In this document: positions 26,912 to 35,676 of the stretch, one piece after another
Layout: every line of letters begins with the position of its first letter
How positions within the stretch are numbered: position 1 is the first letter of the stretch
Assembly (NCBI GenBank): GCA_026396015.1
Contig: JAPLXP010000014.1
Location: 1-64,000 of the forward strand
From: Candidatus Nomurabacteria bacterium
GTDB taxonomy: Bacteria > Patescibacteria > Paceibacteria > UBA9973
DNA: 64,000 nucleotides
Direction of reading: 5' to 3'
Notes under the pieces: model-generated
The model's input: the letters and a program-made list of their open reading frames with translations, nothing else
Told to the model about the DNA's origin: nothing
The model's database searches: none
Made by a program: the position numbers and the translations under genes

Positions 26912-27262
26912 TTAGATTCCTTTTAGATCATCGAGTGCTGCATCTACTGATTTTGATGCCTCACTAGCTGACATAGCTTGCGCTGGTGCTGCTGATGCTG
27001 GTGCATCTACGCGGCCACCTTCTGGTTCATTGATTTTCAAATTTACACGTGCGTTATTCTTCATACCGATTACACGTAGTAGTGTACGGATTGCCTTTGC
27101 AGTATTACCCTGTCGGCCGATGATCTTACCCATGTCCGCTGGATTCACTGTCATAGTAATAAGTACGCCCATCTCGTCTACTGTACGATCAATCTTCACA
27201 TCGTTTGGATTATCTACTAGTGACTTTACAACATATTCTAGGAATGCTTTGTCGTCTGCCAT
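26912..27262 (-). CDS. khpA: KH-domain RNA-binding protein KhpA, extended form
   Basis: KhpA (YlqC) is a single KH-domain RNA-binding protein, in Gram-positives a partner of KhpB affecting cell length and small RNAs. The KH signature is NPADMGKIIGRQGNTAKAIRTLL with the GxxG loop GRQG. The start at 27262 (MADDKAFLEYVVKSLVDNP) fits the family. About 40 extra residues follow the KH core, rich in Ala and Ser. It lies between rpsP and trmD, the conserved position. Confidence 0.93.
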   Translation of the reverse strand: MADDKAFLEYVVKSLVDNPNDVKIDRTVDEMGVLITMTVNPADMGKIIGRQGNTAKAIRTLLRVIGMKNNARVNLKINEPEGGRVDAPASAAPAQAMSASEASKSVDAALDDLKGI

Positions 27263-27351
27263 ATATCTTTCTTTTATATTTCTAATCAATGCAATCGTGC
27301 GACGCGACTGCTGTACAATAACTATATCATATTTCTATTTTTGCACGCAAT

Positions 27352-27382
27352 AAAAAATTCCCCACAACTGTGGAGAATTTTT
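27352..27382. terminator. Hairpin after rpsP
   Basis: AAAAAATTC-CCACA pairs with TGTGG-GAATTTTTT around a short loop, just after the rpsP stop. It may reduce read-through into khpA. Confidence 0.65.
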
Positions 27383-27386
27383 TATA

Positions 27387-27692
27387 TTAACCTTGTTTGA
27401 GTGTCTTGCGTGGTTTTGTTGGAGATTTCTTTGAAAGCACATTTTTCTTTTTACCTTCGATCAATTTTTGTTTTACCAAGAAATTGTGAACTGTATCTGA
27501 AACTTGTGCACCATTACTCATCCAGTGCTTAATGCGGTCTGCCTTAAACATAACCTCACCACTCTTAACATTGTATGAACCAAGTATTTCCAAAAACTTA
27601 CCACTTTTTGCTGAATTCTTTGAGTCAGTCAAAAGTACTCGGAAAGCCGGGTCATTCTTGCGTCCTGTTCTTTGTAGTCTGATTTTTAACAT
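27387..27692 (-). CDS. rpsP: 30S ribosomal protein S16
   Basis: The start MLKIRLQRTGRKNDPAFRVL and the DRIKHWMSNGAQVSDTVHNFL block identify S16, an early-binding small-subunit protein. The length of 101 residues is slightly above the usual, with a basic tail (KKSPTKPRKTLK). It is the first gene of the rpsP-khpA-trmD cluster and divergent from rnr. Confidence 0.97.
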   Translation of the reverse strand: MLKIRLQRTGRKNDPAFRVLLTDSKNSAKSGKFLEILGSYNVKSGEVMFKADRIKHWMSNGAQVSDTVHNFLVKQKLIEGKKKNVLSKKSPTKPRKTLKQG

Positions 27693-27745
27693 AGGTGCAT
27701 CTTAACACATATCCCTTTTGGAATCAAGCATCTACCCAAATACTA

Positions 27746-27754
27746 TGCTATAAT
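27746..27754 (+). promoter_or_regulatory. Extended -10 promoter of rnr
   Basis: TGCTATAAT ends six bases before the ATG at 27761 and fixes that codon as the start, excluding longer in-frame starts upstream. Confidence 0.65.
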
Positions 27755-27760
27755 ACCCTC

Positions 27761-29704
27761 ATGAAAACACAGACTCCTAAAAAAGACCCAAAAACACCTA
27801 TTTCACGCAATGCTGAGGGTATTATATCTATATCACACAAAGGTTACGGTACTATCAACAAAGGCCGTGACAATGAAGTTGAAATAGATCACGCTTTTCT
27901 TCATACAGCACTCCATGGAGACACAGTAAAGGTACTAATCCACCCAAAAGCAAAAGATGAAGTTCAAAAAGGTGAAGTCGTAGAGATCCTCCGTCACAGC
28001 AAACACGGTTTTGCAGGAATTCTAGAAAAAGAACACGATACATATTTTCTAATCCCGAGTGATTTGAAGATGTATGCTGATATTATAATCCCCTCTGATA
28101 AATTAAATGGTGCCCAAATCGGACAAAAGATATTCGTAGTCATTACAGAATGGAAAGATTCTAAAAAAGCACCAGTTGGTGAAGTAAGAAAAGTTCTAGG
28201 TATGCCGATGGAGCATAATGCAGAGATGGAGGCCATCGCACTGGAAAAAGGATTCGATGCACACTTCCCTAGCGATGTTGAAGCTGAAGCAAAAGCAATC
28301 TCAGCACGTGGAATAACAGAAAAAGATTTTGATGGACGCCGTGATATGCGTGGTGTGTCTACTTTTACTATCGACCCATTCGATGCCAAGGATTACGATG
28401 ATGCATTATCATTCGCGACTCTTTCAAATGGTAATTACGAAATAGGCATACACATCGCAGATGTATCACACTATGTGAAGATCGGTACAGCCCTCGATGA
28501 CGAGGCACACACTCGTGGTACTTCTGTATATTTAGTAGATAGGACAATACCGATGCTACCAGAGGAACTCTCAAATGACCTATGTAGTCTCAAAGAAGGT
28601 GTAGATCGTCTAACTTTTTCATCTATTTTTGAACTCGATGATAATGGTCAAGTACACAATGAATGGTTCGGCCGCACTGTCATACATTCAGATAAGAGAT
28701 TTACATATGAAAATGCTCAAGAAATAATAACTGCAAAAACTGGCCTATTCTTCAACGAATTAAATATACTGAACAATATCGCAAAGAAATTGACCAAACA
28801 AAGATTCAAGGATGGCGCAATATCACTAGAACAAGATGAAGTAAAATTCAAACTTGACCCCAATGGTGTTCCCCTTTCTGTATATACAAAAGAAAGACAG
28901 GATACAAATAAAATGATTGAAGAATTCATGCTATTGGCAAACCGCCGCGTAGCAGAGGTGATGTCCAGCAAGAAGCAAGGCGAGAAGAATATCGTCATGT
29001 ATCGTATTCACGATACTCCAAACAAGGAGCGCATGCAGGATTTAGCCTTCTTCCTCAAAAAGCTTGGTTACAATGTGACATTAAAGGACGGTATCATCCC
29101 AGCAAATGAGATCAACAATCTCGTAGGTCAACTCGAGCATAGCCCCCTTCGTGATACAGTACACACAGCGATAATCCGCACAATGGCAAAGGCTATATAC
29201 TCTACAAAGAATATCGGGCACTGGGGTCTAGGATTCAAATACTATACACACTTCACCTCACCTATCCGTAGATATCCTGATATCATCGTACATCGAATGC
29301 TCGCAGACTTTCTGGTAAATAAAATAATTCCAAAAGAAAAATTCTTTGAATATGAAAAGATGGGAAGTGAAGCTAGTAGCCGTGAAAAGGAGGCCGCAGA
29401 TGCAGAGCGCTCAAGTATCAAATACAAACAAGTAGAATACATGTCTACTCGTATTGGTCAGAGCTTTACAGGTATCATTACAGGAGTCACAGAGTGGGGC
29501 CTATATGTAGAGGAAAAGTCTACAAAATGTGAAGGTATGGTCCGTATGCGTGAACTAAAAGACGACTATTATACTTTTGATAAAAAGAGAATGAGTATCA
29601 GCGGAAAAAAGACTCACAAAAAATACACACTAGGCGACACAGTTCAATTCAAAGTCACAAGCGCTGACATGAACAAAAAGACTATTGATTACATAATAAT
29701 TTAA
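27761..29704 (+). CDS. rnr: Ribonuclease R (RNase II/RNB family exoribonuclease)
   Basis: A 3'-to-5' processive exoribonuclease degrading structured RNA. Order: short basic N-terminus, cold-shock-like OB domains (GIISISHKGYGTINKG, HGFAGILEKEHDTYFLIPSD), RNB catalytic domain with metal-binding aspartates in TFTIDPFDAKDYDDALSF, VDRTIPMLPEELSNDLCSLK and FTSPIRRYPDIIVHR, then a C-terminal S1 domain (GQSFTGIITGVTEWGLYVEE). It has 647 residues from the ATG at 27761. The N-terminal helix-turn-helix of E. coli RNase R is missing. Confidence 0.96.
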   Translation: MKTQTPKKDPKTPISRNAEGIISISHKGYGTINKGRDNEVEIDHAFLHTALHGDTVKVLIHPKAKDEVQKGEVVEILRHSKHGFAGILEKEHDTYFLIPSDLKMYADIIIPSDKLNGAQIGQKIFVVITEWKDSKKAPVGEVRKVLGMPMEHNAEMEAIALEKGFDAHFPSDVEAEAKAISARGITEKDFDGRRDMRGVSTFTIDPFDAKDYDDALSFATLSNGNYEIGIHIADVSHYVKIGTALDDEAHTRGTSVYLVDRTIPMLPEELSNDLCSLKEGVDRLTFSSIFELDDNGQVHNEWFGRTVIHSDKRFTYENAQEIITAKTGLFFNELNILNNIAKKLTKQRFKDGAISLEQDEVKFKLDPNGVPLSVYTKERQDTNKMIEEFMLLANRRVAEVMSSKKQGEKNIVMYRIHDTPNKERMQDLAFFLKKLGYNVTLKDGIIPANEINNLVGQLEHSPLRDTVHTAIIRTMAKAIYSTKNIGHWGLGFKYYTHFTSPIRRYPDIIVHRMLADFLVNKIIPKEKFFEYEKMGSEASSREKEAADAERSSIKYKQVEYMSTRIGQSFTGIITGVTEWGLYVEEKSTKCEGMVRMRELKDDYYTFDKKRMSISGKKTHKKYTLGDTVQFKVTSADMNKKTIDYIII

Positions 29705-29708
29705 AAAC

Positions 29709-30530
29709 ATGAAGCCAATCATAATAAAAAGAAAATATAAAAATCCAATTATAGCAATCATAATATTGATTATTATAATTAGTATTACATATGTTGTATT
29801 TGCATACAGAAAAGCAGAAGCACCAAAAATACCAGAGATAAAAAATGAAGTTAAAAGTGATATTCAGAAATCCGCAACAGAGAGCAAGGAAAATACTAAC
29901 AATAAAAATATTGGTACATATAAAATAACAAAAGATTTTAAAGTAATACCAACAGATAAAAATGCTGACAAGAAAGTAGTACTGCTAACTATCGATGACG
30001 GTCCTAGCTCACAATCATCTGATATTGTGAAGACTCTGACAGATGCAAACATCCATGCTATATTTTTTATCAATGGCACAAATATAAAAGCTCACCCAGA
30101 TGCACTTAAACAAGAATTTGCTGCTGGAAATATGATAGGCAACCATACTTGGGATCATAAGAATTTACATCTTATAAAAGACGAAACAGCAAAAAAGGAA
30201 ATTGATATGAACACAGATATCATAGTAAAAGAAACTGGAGTAAAGCCAATATTCTTTCGTTCACCATTTGGAGCTCTGACGACTTTTGCAAAAGATTACA
30301 CTGAGAAAGAAGGAATGTTCCCATTCAATTGGTCTGATGCTGCACTGGACTGGGAAAAGAACACAAAAGATAAAAAAGTATTTATCGCCAATGTTATCAA
30401 AGGTATCGGCCCAGGATCAATAATCTTGATGCACGAGCACCCATGGTCACGAGATGCCCTCCCTGATCTAATCAAAGAAATAAAATCAAAAGGATATACA
30501 TTCGTAGATCCAAAAGATATAGTTAAATAA
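29709..30530 (+). CDS. Membrane-anchored polysaccharide deacetylase (NodB/CE4)
   Basis: CE4 enzymes remove N-acetyl groups from peptidoglycan or chitin-like polymers. After one membrane helix (IAIIILIIIISITYVVFAY) the NodB motifs appear in order: TIDDGPS, HTWDH (metal-binding histidines), RSPFG, a tryptophan motif (DAALDWEK), and ILMHEHPW. Start is four bases after the rnr stop, so the two are co-transcribed. It probably acts on the cell wall outside the membrane, perhaps giving lysozyme resistance. Confidence 0.93.
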   Translation: MKPIIIKRKYKNPIIAIIILIIIISITYVVFAYRKAEAPKIPEIKNEVKSDIQKSATESKENTNNKNIGTYKITKDFKVIPTDKNADKKVVLLTIDDGPSSQSSDIVKTLTDANIHAIFFINGTNIKAHPDALKQEFAAGNMIGNHTWDHKNLHLIKDETAKKEIDMNTDIIVKETGVKPIFFRSPFGALTTFAKDYTEKEGMFPFNWSDAALDWEKNTKDKKVFIANVIKGIGPGSIILMHEHPWSRDALPDLIKEIKSKGYTFVDPKDIVK

Positions 30531-30570
30531 ATAAAATACCTCACAATATTTGTGAGGTATTTTATTTATT
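30526..30570. terminator. Bidirectional terminator overlapping two stop codons
   Basis: A perfect 21-bp stem (AATAAATAAAATACCTCACAA) with a three-base loop includes the end of the deacetylase gene on one strand and the end of smc on the other. Confidence 0.85.
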
Positions 30571-32830
30571 TTGCGTAAACTTCTGCGTCGTCGAGTTTGA
30601 TAGAAAGGAGTTTGGAGGCACCAAGAGCGTCCATAGTCACACCGTAGAGGACCTGTGCTCGAGACATAGTCTCGCGATTGTGAGTCACCACGATCAGCTG
30701 TGAACACTTGGATAAATTCTCAATCATGTTTCCATACTTGCGAGAGTTTGCTTCGTCCAATGCTGCATCAGTCTCGTCGAGGACTAGGAATGGCGGAGGA
30801 TTGACCTGTGATATAGCAAATAGCAATGCGATAGATGTCAGTGATCTTTCTCCACCCGAGAGCATATGTAGGTCTTTGACTTTCTTTTGAGGTAGAGTCA
30901 CATTGATCTCTATCCCCCTTTCAAATCCAAGCTCTGTATCCTCTTCGGCTTCAGGATCTACTTCTTCTAGTTCATCTTTCTTGCGACTCTTCTTGTGCTC
31001 CATAGTCACAGATAGGAATGCAGATCCACCACCGAACATTAGAGAAAAGAATTCTTGGAATTGCTTATTAATCTTCTCTACCCCACGTTTAAATTCAGTA
31101 TCTAGAGTATCCTTGAGATCTACTATCAAAGTACGGAGTGATTCAATGCTCTTTTGCAGATCAACCAATTCTTTTTCTAGGAACTGATCTCGTTCACGAG
31201 TATCTTCATATTCTTTTATAAGATCTCCACCACCAAGAGCCCCAGAGTCTTCTAATTTGATTTTAATACGCTCTATCTTGCGGCGAGCTTCGTCCTGAGA
31301 GCTGCGAGATACACTTGCACCATCTACATCCATTCGTACGTATTCTAGGACCTCACGGCCGATAATAACAGATGCCTCGGATACTTCTGATTCAAATGCA
31401 TTCTTGATATTTGTGAGTTTTTCTTCTTCGAATACTAGGCCATGCATATTTGATACGAGTGTATTCTTTTCAGCTAGGAGTTCATACAGCACTCTCTCAC
31501 TATCACGATTTGCATTTTGGCTTTGCTTTTCTGCATCACGAATAGAATTTATAGCTGCAATTATCTCACCCTCTTCCTTGCTCATATTTTCTATATCTAG
31601 GTTGATACTCTCGCGTACTGATTCGAGTTCAATATATTCGCGCTTTAATTCTTCTTTGACTGAATTTGCTTCTTCTTTGTTTGAAGTCACACGAACAGAA
31701 GCCAACCGATTGCGAATACGAGCAAAGATATCCTTTAGCACACCGAGATCTTCTGTATTGTCAGATTCAGAAAGGAATGATTCTAAATCATTTGCAAATC
31801 CTTGCCATGCTTCTTTTGAGATAATATCAACGCGCACTTCTGGAACTTTATTGATAGATCGCATGATACTATCGATGGACCCTTCGATGCGTCCGAGCTT
31901 GCGAGATAATTCGTCCTTCTTGCGACGTAGTTCCACAAGGAAAGATTCCCGGTCTCTGAGATCTTCTTTATAACTCTCATCATTTTGAATTTGATTCTTA
32001 TTACTTTCCACAGCTGAAATACGGCCCTCGATATTCACAATAGCTTCATCCAGTGTTCGTCTCTTGTGTATTAGCCTATGAGATTCTGCTTTTGTATATG
32101 CGGATTCTCGAGATAAATAATCTCGATAGAGTACCCCCAATTCTTCTCGCATCTCACGAGCTTTTTCTAGCTTTTCAACTTGCTTCTTCAAAAAAGTAAG
32201 ATGAGGAATGACTTCACGTCTCTGAGCTTGAACCTCTTTCATATTCAAAACTGTCTTTTCTAGTTTGCGATCTGTCTCCTTGATTCTGAATTGATACACC
32301 TTCAGTCCGAGGGCATCCTCGATCATTCCACGTCGATCTTTACTACTCGCATTGAGCACTCGATCTGCCTCACCTTGGGATATGATATGGTGACCTGAGC
32401 TACCGATATTCACAGATGCAAGTAAATCATTCACATCCTTTAGGCGTACTTCTGTACCATTGATACTGTACTTATTGGCACCATCTGCAAAGACTTCACG
32501 GGATACTGTAATCTCGTCGTAGTCTAGAGATACTCCGAGCCCAGAATTTGTAAAAGAAAATATTTTATTTTTATTATCAAAAGTAATAGATACAGATGCA
32601 CGATTCGCAGCTGATAGAGATTTTGATCCCTTGTATATCAAATCCACTCCACCTTTCCCGCGGAGAGATTTCATAGACTGCTCGCCGAGAACGAAACGAA
32701 TTGCTTCGACGATATTTGATTTTCCAGATCCATTTGGACCTACGATAGCAGTAACAGGCGTCGTATAATGTACAACGCTCTTTTTACCAAATGATTTAAA
32801 AGACGAAAGCTCTAGAGCTTTTAATGTCAT
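30566..32830 (-). CDS. smc: SMC-family chromosome segregation ATPase, short and apparently hinge-less
   Basis: SMC proteins compact and segregate chromosomes. The N-terminal head has Walker A (GPNGSGKSN, about residue 32), a Q-loop and a GSSGHHIISQGE region; the C-terminal head has signature LSGGERSL (about 657), Walker B FLVLDETDAALDE and a D-loop. Between them lie only two short coiled-coil arms and a middle segment (VDIISKEAWQGFANDLESFL) without the glycine-rich hinge. At 754 residues it is far below the usual 1150-1200. It starts four bases after the rnc stop, in the classical rnc-smc linkage. Confidence 0.9.
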   Translation of the reverse strand: MTLKALELSSFKSFGKKSVVHYTTPVTAIVGPNGSGKSNIVEAIRFVLGEQSMKSLRGKGGVDLIYKGSKSLSAANRASVSITFDNKNKIFSFTNSGLGVSLDYDEITVSREVFADGANKYSINGTEVRLKDVNDLLASVNIGSSGHHIISQGEADRVLNASSKDRRGMIEDALGLKVYQFRIKETDRKLEKTVLNMKEVQAQRREVIPHLTFLKKQVEKLEKAREMREELGVLYRDYLSRESAYTKAESHRLIHKRRTLDEAIVNIEGRISAVESNKNQIQNDESYKEDLRDRESFLVELRRKKDELSRKLGRIEGSIDSIMRSINKVPEVRVDIISKEAWQGFANDLESFLSESDNTEDLGVLKDIFARIRNRLASVRVTSNKEEANSVKEELKREYIELESVRESINLDIENMSKEEGEIIAAINSIRDAEKQSQNANRDSERVLYELLAEKNTLVSNMHGLVFEEEKLTNIKNAFESEVSEASVIIGREVLEYVRMDVDGASVSRSSQDEARRKIERIKIKLEDSGALGGGDLIKEYEDTRERDQFLEKELVDLQKSIESLRTLIVDLKDTLDTEFKRGVEKINKQFQEFFSLMFGGGSAFLSVTMEHKKSRKKDELEEVDPEAEEDTELGFERGIEINVTLPQKKVKDLHMLSGGERSLTSIALLFAISQVNPPPFLVLDETDAALDEANSRKYGNMIENLSKCSQLIVVTHNRETMSRAQVLYGVTMDALGASKLLSIKLDDAEVYAK

Positions 32831-32833
32831 AAA

Positions 32834-33529
32834 TTAATCCAACCACTTCTTAGCTTCTAATGCATTGCGGGCTGCTGATTGTTCAGCTTCTTGTTTACTC
32901 TTACCTTTACCCAATGCAATGCGATCATCACCAAAGAAAATAGCGATAGTGAAATGTTTATCATGATCAGGACCAGACTCGCTGACTACCTTGTAAGACG
33001 GAGTCACACCTACGTGCTCTTGAGATTTTTCTTGAACTAGACTCTTTGCATCTCTCCACAACTTCTTGGCTACGATCTCATCTATTTTACCAAATAAAGT
33101 ACGAGCAATAAAATCCTCGGCCACGTCATAACCACGATCAAGATATACAGCACCTACGTATGCCTCGTATGTATTGGCTAGGATATAACTACGAGCTTTA
33201 CCCATATCTTTTGATTCACCTTTTGAGAGGAGCAGGTAGTTGTTCATACCGAGCTCACCAGCCACCTCACCTATGATCACAGCATTCACTAATGCTGATC
33301 TATATGCCGTTAGCTCACCTTCGTCACATTTTGGATATTTACGATAAAGATAATTTGTGACTGCGAGTTCAAGAACTGCATCACCCAAAAATTCTAGACG
33401 CTCATTGTGAGACAATCTAGATCCTGAGTTTTCATTTATATAGGATCGATGAATAAAAGCTTGTTCTAAAAGTTTTTTATCATCAAAGATAATTCCTATA
33501 TCTTTTTCAAATTTTGTAAAATCAATCAT
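32834..33529 (-). CDS. rnc: Ribonuclease III
   Basis: RNase III cuts double-stranded RNA, including rRNA precursors. The catalytic signature NERLEFLGDAVLELAVTNYLY, the second acidic site (NTYEAYVGAVYLDRG) and a C-terminal dsRNA-binding domain (GKGKSKQEAEQSAARNALE) are complete in 231 residues. It lies in rpmF-nusB/Nudix-rnc-smc. A long hairpin lies 13 bases before its start and may be an autoregulatory cleavage site. Confidence 0.97.
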   Translation of the reverse strand: MIDFTKFEKDIGIIFDDKKLLEQAFIHRSYINENSGSRLSHNERLEFLGDAVLELAVTNYLYRKYPKCDEGELTAYRSALVNAVIIGEVAGELGMNNYLLLSKGESKDMGKARSYILANTYEAYVGAVYLDRGYDVAEDFIARTLFGKIDEIVAKKLWRDAKSLVQEKSQEHVGVTPSYKVVSESGPDHDKHFTIAIFFGDDRIALGKGKSKQEAEQSAARNALEAKKWLD

Positions 33530-33541
33530 TAGATTAGTTTC

Positions 33542-33602
33542 TAGGTTCTAGTGACTAGGTACTAGTATATTTTCTTTACTAGAAGCTAGTCACTAGAACC
33601 TA
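33542..33602 (-). promoter_or_regulatory. Long hairpin in front of rnc, candidate RNase III site
   Basis: TAGGTTCTAGTGACTAG pairs perfectly (17 bp) with its complement at 33586-33602, continues through a 3x3 internal loop into a further 6-bp stem, and closes with a nine-base loop. It is built from CTAG words. It includes the stop codon of the upstream gene and ends 13 bases before the rnc start. In the operon mRNA it forms about 23 bp of duplex. Confidence 0.6.
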
Positions 33603-34505
33603 ATTCTTTGTTAATATTTCAATAGCTTTTGTGAGAAGCGGAATCATATTTTCATAAATACGTAGTCCTGCTATCTCCTCGATTGGGAACCATTGCGCCC
33701 CATCGAGACCTCCTGTACCCTTTTCAAGTGTGATTTCTGTATATTCTGATTCACCGAGAAAGAATACAACTTGCTTACGAATCTTTCCTTTTTCTGGGTG
33801 ATTTGCTATGTATTCGTTGCGTCCAAGGATTTCCTTAATTTTAATATCAAGATCCATTTCTTCTTTTATCTCACGAATAGCACCTTGTTCTTCATTCTCT
33901 CCATCTTCAATACTACCCTTGGATAATGTCCAGTATCCAAACACATCATGAACAAAAGCAAAATACAATTTGCCATCATGATTTGAATAAACTACAGCTC
34001 CAGCTTTCTTTTCAATTGGGAATTTTGCAGGGTCAGTCTCAGTGAATTTTGGATTCTTCTTTTTGCTGACATCATCTTTGCCTGGCTCACCGATCTCCTT
34101 GTACACACCACCGAGGACTCCGTTTATAAACTTACTTGAATTCTCTCCACCAAAACTTTTAGCAAGTTCGATAGACTCATTTATAGCTACCTTTGGAGGA
34201 ACCTGTGTTCTATCACCAAAAAGAAGCTCGTAGAGCCCCATACGTAGAATATTACGATCAACTATAGATATCTTTTCAATTGGCCAATCAGGAGCAGCTT
34301 TTTCAATAATCTCATCGATTATAGCCTTCTTTTTTACGACACCGTTAAAAATCTCTTCTATGAAAGAGTTATCATCGAGGCCTGGACCAAATTCCTCTAT
34401 ATTGCGATCAAGCATAACAGTAGGAGATTCATCCTTATTCACACCGAAATCCCACTCAAAGAGTGTTTGTAGAACAATTGAACGTGAAAGGTGCCTGTTT
34501 GCCAT
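33600..34505 (-). CDS. nusB: Fusion of transcription factor NusB with a Nudix hydrolase
   Basis: Residues 1-137 are NusB (MANRHLSRSIVLQTLFEWDF, IEKISIVDRNILRMGLYELLF, INESIELAKSFGGENSSKFINGVLG), which binds boxA RNA with S10 for rRNA antitermination. Residues 165-300 are a Nudix domain with box G197-x5-E203-x7-REIKEEMDL, aspartate replacing the last glycine. Nudix enzymes hydrolyse nucleoside diphosphate derivatives; the substrate is unknown. The linker (DDVSKKKNPKFTETDPA) is flexible. No stop or frameshift separates the parts. It is in an operon with rpmF and rnc. Confidence 0.93.
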   Translation of the reverse strand: MANRHLSRSIVLQTLFEWDFGVNKDESPTVMLDRNIEEFGPGLDDNSFIEEIFNGVVKKKAIIDEIIEKAAPDWPIEKISIVDRNILRMGLYELLFGDRTQVPPKVAINESIELAKSFGGENSSKFINGVLGGVYKEIGEPGKDDVSKKKNPKFTETDPAKFPIEKKAGAVVYSNHDGKLYFAFVHDVFGYWTLSKGSIEDGENEEQGAIREIKEEMDLDIKIKEILGRNEYIANHPEKGKIRKQVVFFLGESEYTEITLEKGTGGLDGAQWFPIEEIAGLRIYENMIPLLTKAIEILTKN

Positions 34506-34536
34506 AATTTTAGCTTTTTGAAAGCTTAAAGCTTTA

Positions 34537-34574
34537 GGCGTTAATATAGTTTTTTAAACCTATATTAATGCGCC
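34537..34574 (-). terminator. Hairpin between rpmF and nusB
   Basis: GGCG-TTAATATAG pairs with CTATATTAA-T-GCGCC around a ten-base loop. It may attenuate or process the transcript between the two genes. Confidence 0.45.
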
Positions 34575-34586
34575 AAAACTCAAAGC

Positions 34587-34799
34587 TTACTTTGACTTTG
34601 TTTTTGTTGCTTTTTTTGTAACTTTCTTCACCACATCGAGAACTTTTCTACCACGATACATGCCGCAGTTCTTGCAAACTGAGTGAGTCTCTTTTGGAGC
34701 CTGACAATTTGAACAAGCACCAAAAACTGTGCCTTTCAAAGCATGATGTGAGCGTCGATTCCCTGTATGAGAACGTGTATGTCGCATTCGTACTACCAT
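34587..34799 (-). CDS. rpmF: 50S ribosomal protein L32
   Basis: L32 is recognised from RMRHTRSHTGNRRSHHAL and a four-cysteine zinc ribbon (CSNCQAPKETHSVCKNC), followed by a basic tail (KKVTKKATKTKSK). About 70 residues from the ATG at 34799; a promoter just upstream excludes longer starts. It heads the rpmF-nusB-rnc-smc unit. The fatty-acid genes that separate rpmF and rnc in many bacteria are missing, as expected in a lineage without fatty-acid synthesis. Confidence 0.95.
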   Translation of the reverse strand: MVVRMRHTRSHTGNRRSHHALKGTVFGACSNCQAPKETHSVCKNCGMYRGRKVLDVVKKVTKKATKTKSK

Positions 34800-34807
34800 A
34801 AATACAA

Positions 34808-34835
34808 GTATACTGATTTTTACATAAAATGCAAA
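34808..34835 (-). promoter_or_regulatory. Promoter of rpmF-nusB-rnc-smc
   Basis: TTGCAT (34835-34830), a 16-base spacer and TATACT (34813-34808) stand eight bases before the ATG at 34799. Confidence 0.55.
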
Positions 34836-34837
34836 TA

Positions 34838-34870
34838 AAAAGCCACTCATTCAGAATGAGTGGCTTTTTT
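34838..34870. terminator. Terminator after the gene at 34885
   Basis: AAAAAGCCACTCATT pairs perfectly with AATGAGTGGCTTTTT around CAG, with T-runs on both strands. It also borders the rpmF promoter. Confidence 0.85.
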
Positions 34871-34884
34871 GTTTTTGCGACAAA

Positions 34885-35652
34885 TCAACGGCTTGCCTTG
34901 ATATTTTTTTTCAAAAAATTAAATTTTTTGGGGTTTGATTCAATAACAAACCTCAGTCCTTTTTCAAAATTATTTGAATGACCGTTATATAGTGATGCTC
35001 CGGTGCATTCACTAATTTCTTCAGAATAAGACCTGATAATTTTAGGATCAGGAGACCCAATAAAAGAACTAGGTGCATCTATGTCCATAGAAACAAAGTT
35101 CAATTTAAAATGACATGCAACTTCTGAGACTGACAATAAAGATACTATTCCGACCCTTGTTGCATCAATTTCCTCTTTTAATTCCCTTTTAACTGAATTA
35201 ATCTGAGTTTCTTCGATTAAACGCAAAAAAAGATCCTCACTTTTATTTTTAAAAGTATCTTGGACTTTTTTGAATAAATTAGCAGTAAACTCATTAAAAA
35301 TAGGATTTGCTGTTGCAAAATCTGTGATGCCATTAGAGTCCGATACATACTGACGATTAAGTACATCAATCTCCATGTAGAGATATTCCAAAGAATGATC
35401 TCTATGGCCTGAAGATGTAAAACATTGTACCATATTGTCTATGGCTTTAAGCAAATCCTCACCAATAAATTTACCTCCAGGAATTCTTTTTTGAATTTCA
35501 AATTTGGAAAATTTATAATCTACTAACCAAACTCTTGGCGTCTCTCTTAGATCAAAAGACACGCAATTTACTGCGTAATTAAAAGTGTTAGGATTCTGAA
35601 AAACAGAATTCAAACCAGAGCCCGAGCGGGTCCCAATATCATTTTTTTTCAT
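34885..35652 (-). CDS. Putative Nudix-like protein with a split Nudix box
   Basis: Not firmly assigned. Residues 25-70 resemble the first strands of a Nudix domain, ending in RIPGGKFIGEDLL, the first half of the box (G-x5-E). The second half, SVKRELKEEIDATRVGIVSL, appears only at residues 153-172, about 83 residues later than in ordinary Nudix enzymes. The intervening part is mostly helical. The 255 residues lack signal or membrane segments. It stands alone with its own consensus promoter. The catalytic helix may be rebuilt around an insertion, or the match may be chance. Confidence 0.5.
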   Translation of the reverse strand: MKKNDIGTRSGSGLNSVFQNPNTFNYAVNCVSFDLRETPRVWLVDYKFSKFEIQKRIPGGKFIGEDLLKAIDNMVQCFTSSGHRDHSLEYLYMEIDVLNRQYVSDSNGITDFATANPIFNEFTANLFKKVQDTFKNKSEDLFLRLIEETQINSVKRELKEEIDATRVGIVSLLSVSEVACHFKLNFVSMDIDAPSSFIGSPDPKIIRSYSEEISECTGASLYNGHSNNFEKGLRFVIESNPKKFNFLKKNIKASR

Positions 35653-35676
35653 ATTTAATGTTTTAAATTTAAAAGT

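Noticed and set aside
27695..27760. Longer N-terminus of RNase R (start at 27695)
   Set aside because: The -10 box at 27749-27754 lies inside it; the ATG at 27761 fits the promoter and the family.
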